Source: Dendrophyllia cribrosa (taxonomy: Eukaryota; Cnidaria; Anthozoa; Scleractinia; Dendrophylliidae). From it: a DNA stretch of 64,000 bases. Each line of letters opens with the position of its first letter. Position 1 is the first letter of the stretch. This document shows positions 57,201 to 64,000 of the stretch, one piece after another. The position numbers and the translations under genes were made by a program. The stretch covers positions 39,377,030-39,441,029 of the forward strand of contig JAJLRJ010000004.1 in assembly GCA_024195265.1 (NCBI GenBank), read 5' to 3'. Below the pieces are notes generated by a model. That model did no database searches. It was not told the origin of the DNA and saw only the letters and a list, made by a program, of their open reading frames with translations.

Positions 57201-60200
57201 CTTAAATGCTATGCCATGATGCAGTGTAAAGCTAGATATAGACTCCTAAGGCCTGTTTCAAATAGCATATTACTGATGCTATTGCTGAGCTGAATTCTAT
57301 AATACCTGATTGAAAAAAATGGTGTCAGGTAAAAAGTTCAAATCATGAATGATACAATGGTTATCTGGGAAACAGAAAAAATTATCGTGTTCTCAGATAA
57401 ATTGCACATCGTCATAACAATGAATGCTCAGAATTATCCTCAAAAAATCTTTTAGGAATGAATAGATCTTCTAAAACTCACGAATAATTTATTTTTTTAT
57501 AATGCAAATCTCGTTGAAAGTTACAAGATTCAGTTACAAAATGGTACATATTACAAAAATAATATGTACAAATATAGTAGGTGACAGTGTTAACACTATA
57601 ATAAAGATTTGATTGCATTATTTACCACATGCACACAGTTACACATGACAAGATACATGCACAAAAGACACACACGCACACCAACAAGGGATTGAACTAA
57701 GAAAGGCCTTCAATGCGAAATTTGAAGGAAATTCGTTGCTTAAATTCATCAACATTTGTTTATTGTTTAGTTTTTGACAGGCTGTGCGTCATTTTTCAAC
57801 CCACTTCTCATTGTTTGGATATCCAGATGAAACACTCTTCCTTATGTTTGATATATTACTTCTAAGATTTTCCTGTTTAATAATACTAATAAATGAATGT
57901 TAACACTTTTTTTTTGCCTTCTTCCCAGAAGTCCATTGTGTCGTATCATTTATGGTTTGTGTTTTTTTCCCTGACAATGTTTTTTCCAATTAGCTGTATA
58001 TAATTCAGTATCTGCAATAAAGCGCAATTATTATAGGCCCTGAATTGCTAAATAGCCAGGTTAAGCTGAATTCAGTTTGCAAATGATGTGCTTCTCTTGC
58101 TGAAATTAATTCATAAATTATATTATATTAATACATTTTGAAAGGAAGTTTTACTTTTATAGGATATTGACTGAATGAGTTTCAGTGATTAAAACCACTG
58201 TCATTCCACAGTCAAGCTAAATTCATTCTATTCCCAACAGCTTCCCTTTCTAGATAGCCAAGAGGATAAGCCAATTGTGTGAGTGATCGAAGTGAGGGAG
58301 GGGGGAAGGAGGGAGGAGGGAAGGAGGGAGGGGGAACTAGACCCATGTTTGGATATAGGGGTGCCACTGAGGGTTTGAAACCCCGATTCTGCTTAGGACA
58401 AAAATACCTAAAAAATACCTGCCCTGTGTAGGAGAACACTCTCTACTTTAGAACTCTGTTTAGGAAAAAGAAAAAAATATCCACTGTATTGTTTTACACA
58501 ATTTTAAGCAAACGTCTCCAATATCAAATTGCTAAATACTGTAAAACCATATTTACCAAGGACAATATATCATACCCTGTCCAGGGGCATGTCCCCATAT
58601 GGGTCATTTAAGGCAGTATCCCCCCCCCCTTCCCCGCCTGGGATCAAAGTTTATGTGAAGGAGTACGAACTGGAGGTTGTCCACTTGCTCCCATGATCAG
58701 TTTGGTCATTTTCCTGATTTTTCACCTGTTAATTATCTAGAAATGGACCATTAGCAGTCTTAATTAGATTGGGAGAAATGAAATAGACTGCAGAACTAAG
58801 AGAACTTAGAGGGCTGTTGAAGCGCATGTCTTCACAACAGCTTCTAGTTCTCTAAAATGTTCACAAATATGTTATAAGAATAACTAATAAGGAATAAGCA
58901 TGAAAAGAAAGTGATATTCATTTACTGAAAATATGTAATCTCTCTATATAGGATAATTAATTATTGTATATTGTCTAGTATATATGTTGTGGTTCAAATT
59001 TTTCTTTGGTTTAAAATTTTTTAAACCAGTTCAATTTTTGTTTTCTTTTGTGTCACATTATGATAATGAATCTGAGACAAAGGAAAATCAAAATCAAACT
59101 GGTTTGAAATTTTTTAAACCAAAGAAAAATTTAAACCACAACATATATAATAATTGCTTTTTTGATTTACAACAGTGAATATTGTTTTTTTTATCAAGTA
59201 TTCTATGAAACAATGTTGCTGTATCAAATATACATAGGTAGAAGTTAATATATATTGCAAGTTTGTCATTCTTGATAAAGAATGTATATCAAACTGTGTT
59301 ATGACTTTAAGAAATTAGTTTTTGTTGACTTATAATATTGTTAATCAGTTTATCCGATAAACCTCAAAACTATGCCGCAGGGTCAGGTCAGTTGGTAGAT
59401 CACGTGACCTGGGAGGTCGCGGGTTCAATCCTCGACCAGACCAACACTCAGGGTCTTAAAGGGGCTATGTCGCGAGGATGGCGGGTGAGTACTGGGTACT
59501 AACAACTTGAAAAACGTCCGGTGGCTTTTTATCAAGTTGGCGGCCATTACTGTCGAATTCGCTGCAATCCGTTCCATCCCGTCGTATTGCGTGGAAGGAT
59601 AGATCTCAAGTTTACAAATTAGTTAGAGTATTTACTTGGCTAGATTTTTGTTAAATTATTTCTGCAATTTGTTAGTCATACCTTCGAAAAAATCTATGTC
59701 TTCCAGTAGTGGTGGAAGTTGGGGAGGAATTTAAAAGCGAAATCGATCGTGCGTTTGTTTACCTCGCGTGGTTCGACACGAGTGCAAGCGCGATAAAACT
59801 TGCCGCGATCCGGGAGGGAACAATAGAAATTTGACATGTGTGACGTCAGGTGACGTCACATGACAGGAACTCATTGCGCAGACTCACCTTGCGACATAGC
59901 CCCTTTAAATAACTGAGGACGAAGGTGCTACCTTTGCTGTGGTATTGCTATGATATCAACAAATGGTTAGACCTTTACGTGGCTCGGATGAAGAAGATTT
60001 TAAATTCGACATAGTCTCCGCTTCAACCGCGCGGTATAGAGATAGCGATTTTATATATATTTGATTATACTACGTTTTTTAGCATGGAAATATTTGTATA
60101 TACACCAGATTTATTATAATTATTGACTAGCAGCATTTATAATTTTTTCACTATTACTTATTTTTATATTGTATTATTTTACTATTTATTTTACACACGT

Positions 60201-61362
60201 CCCCACAAGCTCTGTAGCTTAAATTTTTATCGTGTTAAAATAAAGGTTATCCATCCGTCCATCCATCCATCCACCATGTAGAAATGGCGGTCCCGTCTCC
60301 AGTAAAGGCTGGTTTTCACTAGCGCATAAGCATAAGCACAAGCCAACATACGCAGACTCAGTAACGTGTTGATCATTAGTGCCTATTGTTCTGTTTTGTT
60401 CAAACAATTGGAACTAATGATCAACATGTTACTGAGTCTGCGTATGTTGGCTTGTGCTTATGCTTATGCGCTAGTGAAAACCAGCCTTAAGGGACGTAAA
60501 AACAATGCCCTCCATTAGTACTTTCGTGCTAAATACACTGACACTTAGATAAAGTTATTTTTTTACACATTTTAAGTGAAAATAGTTTTTTATCAAAATC
60601 GGTTTTTATATAGATGTTTAGTTACGATCTAGAAGTTTTGTTAAACCAACATGCAGTAATGCATTCGTGTTAAACTAAATTTGGTTTGAAAATATAGAAA
60701 ATAGATCGAGGGAGGATTGTCACTATCTATAAGAACCATTTTGCAACCTGATCCTGTTCGAGATAAAATTGCGAAAATGATACCAATTGGGATCAAAATG
60801 TTTAGCCACGGGTTACCATTCCTTATTTGTTTGGTGGGCTTTGTGCTCTTATAGATTTAGCCTTTTCTAAATGCGATATTTATGGCTTTTTAAATAGATT
60901 AAAACGAATTAAAAACGATGACTCGCTCAATCTTCAAGTTTGTAAAAATACATAACAAAGTTCATCATCATTTTTTTAGTTCGCGTTTTTTTCTAGTTAA
61001 TTTTAAAGGCCCAGTATCACCCATTCGGCTTTGCGGTCGTTTGTTTTCAAATGACGAGCTCGCTCGTGATTGGCTCTTTCGGGAATTTTCGACTGCGTTA
61101 AATTCAATCGTCGAGGCATTGGACGCGTAATGCATTTTGGGTGATACTGGGCCTTTTAAATGCACAGTCCACCTCACCAACAGAGGATGGTAAGCCTGTG
61201 GTATAGCATGAGGAGCTTCGTTGTGAGGTGTATGTTTCTCTTTTATCTGTGTGCAGGTTTTGCGAGTTAAACAGAGCGAAGGTAGATGAGCTATTTGGCA
61301 CAGACAGCGCCAGGTTATTTCCAAAGGATGATTTGTACCAGTCATTAAGCAGGAAAAGGTAG
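43347..61362 (+). CDS. TMEM135: transmembrane protein 135, tandem copy B (14 exons)
   Basis: Paralogue of copy A with the same presumed peroxisomal/mitochondrial role. Exons: 43347-43502, 44911-45038, 46791-46917, 48988-49053, 49688-49734, 49862-49906, 51337-51438, 52529-52623, 53179-53258, 54143-54206, 54876-54952, 55907-56005, 57079-57146, 61257-61362 (stop TAG). Every exon has the same length and phase as in A and all junctions are GT-AG; 419 aa. Of roughly 42 replacements against A, nine fall in exon 7 (a hydrophilic segment) and none in exons 4 or 8. Conserved family phrases: HTWTPSC, VAILIEKK-like AAILIEKKGRR, MMFYKSSTIALYLASKI (even closer to human than A is), RPSYWRYL. No frameshift or premature stop, so probably functional. 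Confidence 0.95.
43891..44229. repeat. 339-bp foldback in intron 1 of B
   Basis: Arms of about 130-150 bp: AAGAGAACATAAAGCTAAGA, CGTACCAGTCCTCCGCGGA and CACGCGCGTTGCGTGGATGT are each mirrored on the right. Only about 50 bases form the loop. Copy A intron 1 (310 bp) has no counterpart. Confidence 0.9.
46046..46635. repeat. 590-bp TTAA element in intron 2 of B
   Basis: Begins TTAACCCTATTCGGCCTGGG and ends CCCAGGCCGAATAGGGTTAA. TTAA duplication and CCC/GGG ends are piggyBac-like. Inner GGCACAAAGTGCCC and GGGCACAATGTGCCC form further hairpins. Non-coding. Confidence 0.85.
47084..48102. mobile_element. 1019-bp TTAA element, copy 3 (inverted, older)
   Basis: Reverse-complement homologue of 24819-25837 and 26338-27356, identical in length, flanked by TTAA, with about 20-30 substitutions visible in the shared frames. 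Intron 3 of B. The retained frames (111, 117, 69 aa) are interesting but have no recognisable domain. Confidence 0.85.
48226..48583. repeat. 358-bp TTAA MITE in intron 3 of B
   Basis: TTAAAGTGCACCTAACCCCA at the left, TGGGGTTTAGATGCACTTTAA at the right. AT-rich, non-coding. Confidence 0.82.
49140..49500. other. repeat-derived DNA in intron 4 of B
   Basis: A G-run (49150-49178) precedes a stretch resembling 31785-31880 of A intron 10 (CTATAATGG, GGTCTATAATAAAA). Likely a dispersed repeat; boundaries unclear. Confidence 0.35.
50609..50728. repeat. 120-bp MITE GGGCCGAGTTGTTC in intron 6 of B
   Basis: GGGCCGAGTTGTTCAAAGCC and CTTCGAACAACTCCGCCC are complementary, with inner GATTAGCACTAATCCTGGAT matched by the right arm. 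Inserted at the break point of an older truncated MITE. Confidence 0.82.
51145..51250. repeat. TAA/TTA microsatellite in intron 6 of B
   Basis: About 17 (TAA) units at 51155-51206 followed by a short gap and (TTA) units at 51238-51254, together able to fold back. Confidence 0.9.
51716..52350. repeat. dispersed 'ACAGGGTA' element, split by a nested MITE
   Basis: Contains repeated CCTGAACAGGGTA / CCTAAACAGGGTCT phrases. The inverted relative at 58351-58628 shares ends (GGGGACGTACC-like and GGGGTGCC.. TATA). The inner element 51862-52227 interrupts it. Intron 7 of B. Confidence 0.65.
51862..52227. repeat. 366-bp MITE with 6-bp duplication AGGGTA
   Basis: CAGAGATGTCAACTCTC at the left and GAGGTTGGCATCTCTG at the right; AGGGTA is duplicated at 51856-51861 and 52228-52233. 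Several CTCCCGG phrases inside. Confidence 0.85.
52685..53092. repeat. 88-bp satellite-like tandem repeat in intron 8 of B
   Basis: The phrase CATTCAAATGAAAC recurs at 88-bp steps (about 52687, 52775, 52863, 52951, 53039), giving about 4.7 nearly identical units with CATGGTACCATTTGTTCTAA and GATGAAATCCTATG. Absent from intron 8 of A. A diverged unit is at 63888-64000. Confidence 0.92.
53312..53528. repeat. palindrome with telomere-like repeats in intron 9 of B
   Basis: GTGGTGGACAAAACACTGAC and its exact complement bound the element; inside each arm are TTAGGG-type repeats (CCCTAACCCTAACCCTA at 53379-53399 and TAGGGTTAGGGTTAG near 53447). CCTCCAGTAT is duplicated on both sides, and copy A at 30129 has a single CCTCCAGTAT, an empty site. 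Confidence 0.9.
55085..55800. repeat. two adjoining minisatellites in intron 11 of B
   Basis: 55085-55550 holds about 3.5 units of 131 bp (ATTGAGCC..TTGTC, CACCACCCATGGG, GGACACAAGGGGTTGTGGGT). 55560-55800 holds about four units of 58-60 bp (GGGTAGGGAGTCAGTGGAGT, ACACAGGGGAGGGG). Frames through them are artefacts. Both are absent from the short intron 11 of A (127 bp). Confidence 0.9.
58265..58335. repeat. GGGAGGAAGGAGG purine tract
   Basis: A 45-base run of only G and A in intron 13 of B, polypurine DNA capable of triplex formation. Confidence 0.8.
58351..58628. repeat. 'ACAGGGTA' element, inverted relative of 51716-52350
   Basis: Contains ATAGGGGTGCCACTGAGGG and ATACCCTGTCCAGGGGCATG, the complement of phrases in the intron 7 element. 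Uninterrupted here. Confidence 0.6.
58985..59144. repeat. TTGTGGTTCAA palindromic MITE, copy 3
   Basis: The clearest copy: TGTTGTGGTTCAAATTTTTC and complement, then TTTAAAATTTTTTAAACCAG and complement. Intron 13 of B. Confidence 0.88.
59384..59990 (+). mobile_element. tRNA-derived SINE, interrupted
   Basis: The head GGGTCAGGTCAGTTGGTAGA...GCGGGTTCAATCC has tRNA-like A and B boxes (the B box with one mismatch), followed by the SINE body CCAACACTCAGGGTCTTAAA|TAACTGAGGACGAAGG. Interrupted at 59456-59908. The body is also present in A (34489-35040), there interrupted by a different element. Confidence 0.75.
59456..59908. repeat. 453-bp TTAA MITE inside the SINE
   Basis: TTAAAGGGGCTATGTCGCGA and CTTGCGACATAGCCCCTTTAA ends; excising it rejoins the SINE. 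Contains GTGACGTCAGGTGACGTCAC, two adjacent CRE-like TGACGTCA-type motifs. Confidence 0.88.
59995..60273 (+). mobile_element. LINE 3' end with ATCC tail
   Basis: Ends AAAATAAAGGTTATCCATCC then (CCAT) units to 60273. Copy A reads CTATGTAGAAATGGCGGTCC without it, and B resumes with the same phrase at 60275. Confidence 0.5.
60303..60490. repeat. AAAGGCTGGTTTTCACT MITE, hairpin form, in B
   Basis: TAAAGGCTGGTTTTCACTAG and complement; arms of about 80 bp with a loop around 60395. Same terminal family as 34529-35000 but different interior. Confidence 0.88.
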
Positions 61363-61649
61363 CTGTAAAGAACTAATATACGAATCTTTGCTGGTGTCAT
61401 TGTCTACATTTTGTTTCATTAGCATATGTAATATTATGCAAGTAATATGAGCATAGTAATCTATGCAAGTTTTAGCTCTTTACATGTAATGTTTAAGGAT
61501 ATAGCAGCTATCGAAAACTGCAAAACTAATTGCTGGGTGGGAAAGCGCTAATGAGCCCAACATTTTTTGTAAAATTTCGAGTTTTAAAAACGGCATTGCA
61601 CAAAGAGTATCTGGTATATCGGGCTGAAATTTCCAGAGAAAGCTAATAG
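61363..61649 (+). other. 3' UTR and shared 3' flank of TMEM135-B
   Basis: First 40 bases after the stop match copy A; 61500-61620 matches 36386-36500. A clear AATAAA was not identified. Confidence 0.5.
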
Positions 61650-61841
61650 GCCATTTCCGAGTTGCCTTTAGCCTCTCTATCATAGCGAGGCTAGGTGCGA
61701 ACCCTTTCATATGAAAATGAGTTTTCATTCACATGTAAATAAAACTTATTTGCATGTGAATGAAAACTCATTTTCATATGAAAGGTTTCACACCTAGCCT
61801 CGCTTTGATAGAGAGGCTAAAGGCAACTCGGAAATGGACTA
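61650..61841. repeat. 192-bp palindrome downstream of B
   Basis: GGCCATTTCCGAGTTGCCTT and complement, CATATGAAAATGAGTTTTCA and complement. Copy A at 36490-36510 lacks it, so it inserted after the duplication. Confidence 0.88.
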
Positions 61842-61967
61842 TTGTGCTATGCCCTTTCAATAATCGGAGTTGATTTTTTGGTAGGTCGATTAGAGAACGA
61901 GGCGCATATGCTAATGAGGCAATAATTGTAAACACAGATTCGCCTTTAACAGTGTGACGCGCCTTAC

Positions 61968-61990
61968 CCCCCCCCCCCCCCCCCCCCCCA
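61968..61990. repeat. poly-C run
   Basis: About 23 consecutive C. In the A flank the same point carries a GGCCCGTTTACAC MITE. Confidence 0.9.
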
Positions 61991-62108
61991 ACAAACATTT
62001 TCACAAGTTAGCCAATCAGAGAGCGTGAATTCAATTGACGGGCACGCCTCCTCGAAAAGTTGAGCACGATGGAATGTAATCTTGTTGCTTCGTGTTTATC
62101 ACAGGACC

Positions 62109-62246
62109 TGGTTGTTCAAAAGGTGGATAGCGCTTTCCACCGGATAAATCACTATCCAGTGGATAACACAATGGATTTTGTTAATACTTATCCACTGGAT
62201 AGTGATTTATCCGGTGGATAGCGCTATCCACCTTTTGAACAACCGG
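62109..62246. repeat. 138-bp hairpin MITE GGTTGTTCAAAAGGTGGATA
   Basis: GGTTGTTCAAAAGGTGGATA / GCGCT and complement, then CCGGATAAATCACTATCCAG and complement; short loop. Confidence 0.9.
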
Positions 62247-62396
62247 GGCCAGGAGTGTAAAGTGAGTTACAAAAAAAACGAAAATTTTATTCACTTTATT
62301 GCTTCCGCAGTTACGAAAATGATTATAAGAATTAGTTTGTTGGGTGCTCGCGGTGAGGCGCGTCACACCGTAAAATGAATTATCATTCAATATGAA

Positions 62397-62860
62397 AAAT
62401 TATTTTTTTTAATCGGTATTACACAGAGCACTTCAATGCGATAAATTTTTCAGGTGACACAGTTATTTCCAAAGAATGACATACAATCATTAACGAAAAG
62501 TTAACTGTGAATAACTTATGAAAATGAACTGTGATCCAATATAAAATAAATGGCTATAAAGTTATTTTTAATAATCACTTCACATAGCATTTGTAGTAGA
62601 TGATTTAGTCTGTTCGTTAGGCATTTCTAAAGGGTGACTTAAATGTAAATGGTGGCTGTGAAGTTCTATTAAATATCAAGAAATCTATTTTCACTAGTTC
62701 TCGGTCAGATGGTCCTGTGCGTACGCCCTGCGATTACAAACAACAGACCACTTCCTGACTTGTAATTCTAATTTTAAGTCTCTTCGCTTTGTTATTACCA
62801 AAGAATGTATTGAACCAGTCATTGCAAAGGAAAAGGTAGCTGAAATTCTAGCTTAGTGTT
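62397..62860 (+). pseudogene. three decayed tandem copies of TMEM135 exon 14
   Basis: Three segments resemble the end of exon 14 and the bases after its stop: about 62458-62515 (AGTTATTTCCAAAGAATGAC), about 62618-62665 (CATTTCTAAAGGGTGACTT, weak) and about 62794-62850 (TTACCAAAGAATGTATTGAA then CCAGTCATTGCAAAGGAAAA, ending GGTAGCTG). Functional exon 14 of B reads TTATTTCCAAAGGATGATTT then CCAGTCATTAAGCAGGAAAA. Frames are broken. Shared upstream phrases (AATCGG..ACACAGAGCACTTCA / AATAATCACTTCACATAGCA) suggest a tandem unit of about 160-180 bp. Confidence 0.65.
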
Positions 62861-63264
62861 GTAAGTTCAAATAGTTATTATTTTGCCTGATACATTAGAG
62901 CTTTTTATTTTTCATTTTAGATGTATCCCATACGCGATTTATACTAATATATTTCTGCATACATCAAAACAAAAACTTTTTTTTAAACGTGAGAATGCTA
63001 ACATGCACATTTGCCATTAACTAGTATGGGTGAATTTAATGAACTTATTTTTAGAAAACAGCGTCATGCTGAATTATCAATCTTTTTCATTTATTATAAT
63101 TTATTTTTATTTGTTCACCGGTTAGTATGGCATGTGTTACAGTCAGAAATGAGAAAAAAAGCCTGTTCCATTTTGTTTAAACACCTACCTTTTGTAATTG
63201 CAAGGAGTGAAGTGAATAAAATTCATTAACATATTGTATATATTCAGGTTTCATTTACCATTTA
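62861..63264. other. 3' flank of B shared with A flank
   Basis: 62898-63020 aligns with 39283-39402 and then 39745-39755, marking the far 3' extent of the duplication that I can see. No exon. Confidence 0.6.
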
Positions 63265-63541
63265 CTTTTGCTATGTCTCGCAAAACCAAAACCAAAGTAA
63301 TCACTCTGACCAATCACAACAGACGCTGACAATCCAATGAACCAATCAGAACTCGAAGTAAATACATGTAGCCGGCGCCAAGCGCGGGAAAACGCGTGCG
63401 AGCAAGTCACGATTGGTTTTGGTTTTACTTCTGATTGGTTGATAAAGTGGCGCGAAATGTTTTAGCCAATCACAAAGCGTAGTAATGCAAAAACCAAAGC
63501 AATCGCTAAATTACTTTCGACACTCAATTGAAAACAGCTCT
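63265..63541. repeat. CCAAT-rich MITE, copy 3 (inverted)
   Basis: Reverse orientation relative to 32909 and 35971: AACCAAAACCAAAGTAATCA, GGAAAACGCGTGCGAGCAAG, right end CACTCAATTGAAAACAGCTC. Confidence 0.85.
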
Positions 63542-63887
63542 ATGCAAAACATAATATTCGTTATTAAAAAGTCAGTTAGCGTGGTAATCATTTATTCACG
63601 ACGACAAAGCAGAAACTCTTGCAATCCGCTGAAAAAAAGGTCAAATTAGTTTTTGTTCGTTTAAAAAAATAATAGAATTCATCGGTTGAAAATCGATGTT
63701 AGCGTACATATCAAATAAACATGTTCGCATATTGTACCATTTTCAACTTTTGTAACGGGAAATCTTACCAGTTCGTTTTAAGCCTTACTCTCGAAGCTAA
63801 AACAGTCATAAAAAGTTACCCTTTCAGCACAAAGTAAGAAAAAGGAGCCGTTCTCCTCTCAGAATCATACTTCCCTTCCCTTCCCTT

Positions 63888-64000
63888 TGTGGATGAAATC
63901 CTAAAGTGTGGTCATTCACTGATGAAAGCTATTGGACAGTACTTTCCTGTGGTACTGTTTATTACGCTGTACAAGGTGGTTCTAACTTTTAAGTTTGTGG
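63888..64000. repeat. diverged 88-bp satellite unit at the window end
   Basis: GTGGATGAAATCCTAAAGTG, CAGTACTTTCCTGTGGTAC and GGTTCTAACTTTTAAGTTTG correspond in order to the 88-bp unit of intron 8 of B. The array may continue beyond the window. Confidence 0.7.

Noticed and set aside
59384..59450. Functional tRNA gene
   Set aside because: Has A and B box-like sequence but no good acceptor or anticodon stems, and continues into a SINE body also present in copy A.

Overview
This is a window of animal nuclear DNA: AT-rich, intron-containing and packed with short transposable elements. Protein similarity (a Frizzled-4 orthologue and TMEM135 orthologues) and the style of repeats point to a cnidarian, most likely an anthozoan such as a stony coral. 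The species call is inference. Nothing bacterial, phage-like or viral was seen, so operons and ribosome binding sites do not apply.

Three protein genes are well supported. (1) FZD4, a single-exon Wnt receptor on the minus strand (5351-6997). (2) TMEM135 copy A, 14 coding exons on the plus strand (19126-35756). (3) TMEM135 copy B, 14 coding exons on the plus strand (43347-61362). I built both TMEM135 models by hand from splice sites. All 14 exons have the same lengths and phases in the two copies, each model encodes 419 aa, and they differ at about 42 positions (roughly 90% identical). FZD4 and TMEM135 lie head to head (minus then plus), as I recall they also do in human 11q14.2, so the window may preserve a very old gene neighbourhood.

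Layout: 1-5350 intergenic with several MITEs; 5351-6997 FZD4; 6998-19125 intergenic, with a small acidic ORF, a 133-bp palindrome, a LINE fragment, a hairpin minisatellite and a Harbinger-like element abutting the TMEM135-A promoter; 19126-35756 TMEM135-A, with an intronic tRNA-His; 35757-39755 3' flank of A; 39756-42839 spacer rich in MITEs; 42840-61362 TMEM135-B with its 5' flank; 61363-64000 3' flank of B, with decayed extra copies of the last TMEM135 exon.

The tandem duplication covers more than the genes. The 5' flanks (about 17005 and 42840) and the 3' flanks (to about 39755 and 63020) also align. Because the two introns sets are paralogous, many insertions in one copy can be read against an 'empty site' in the other. 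This shows which transposons moved after the duplication. The most striking are a 2.54-kb composite of two nearly identical 1019-bp TTAA elements in intron 6 of A, a palindrome carrying telomere-like repeats in intron 9 of B, and a tRNA-like SINE in intron 13 that has been interrupted by different elements in the two copies.

FZD4 acts at the plasma membrane in Wnt signalling. TMEM135 proteins act in peroxisomes and mitochondria in lipid metabolism. No direct functional link between them is known to me, and their linkage is more likely regulatory or historical.
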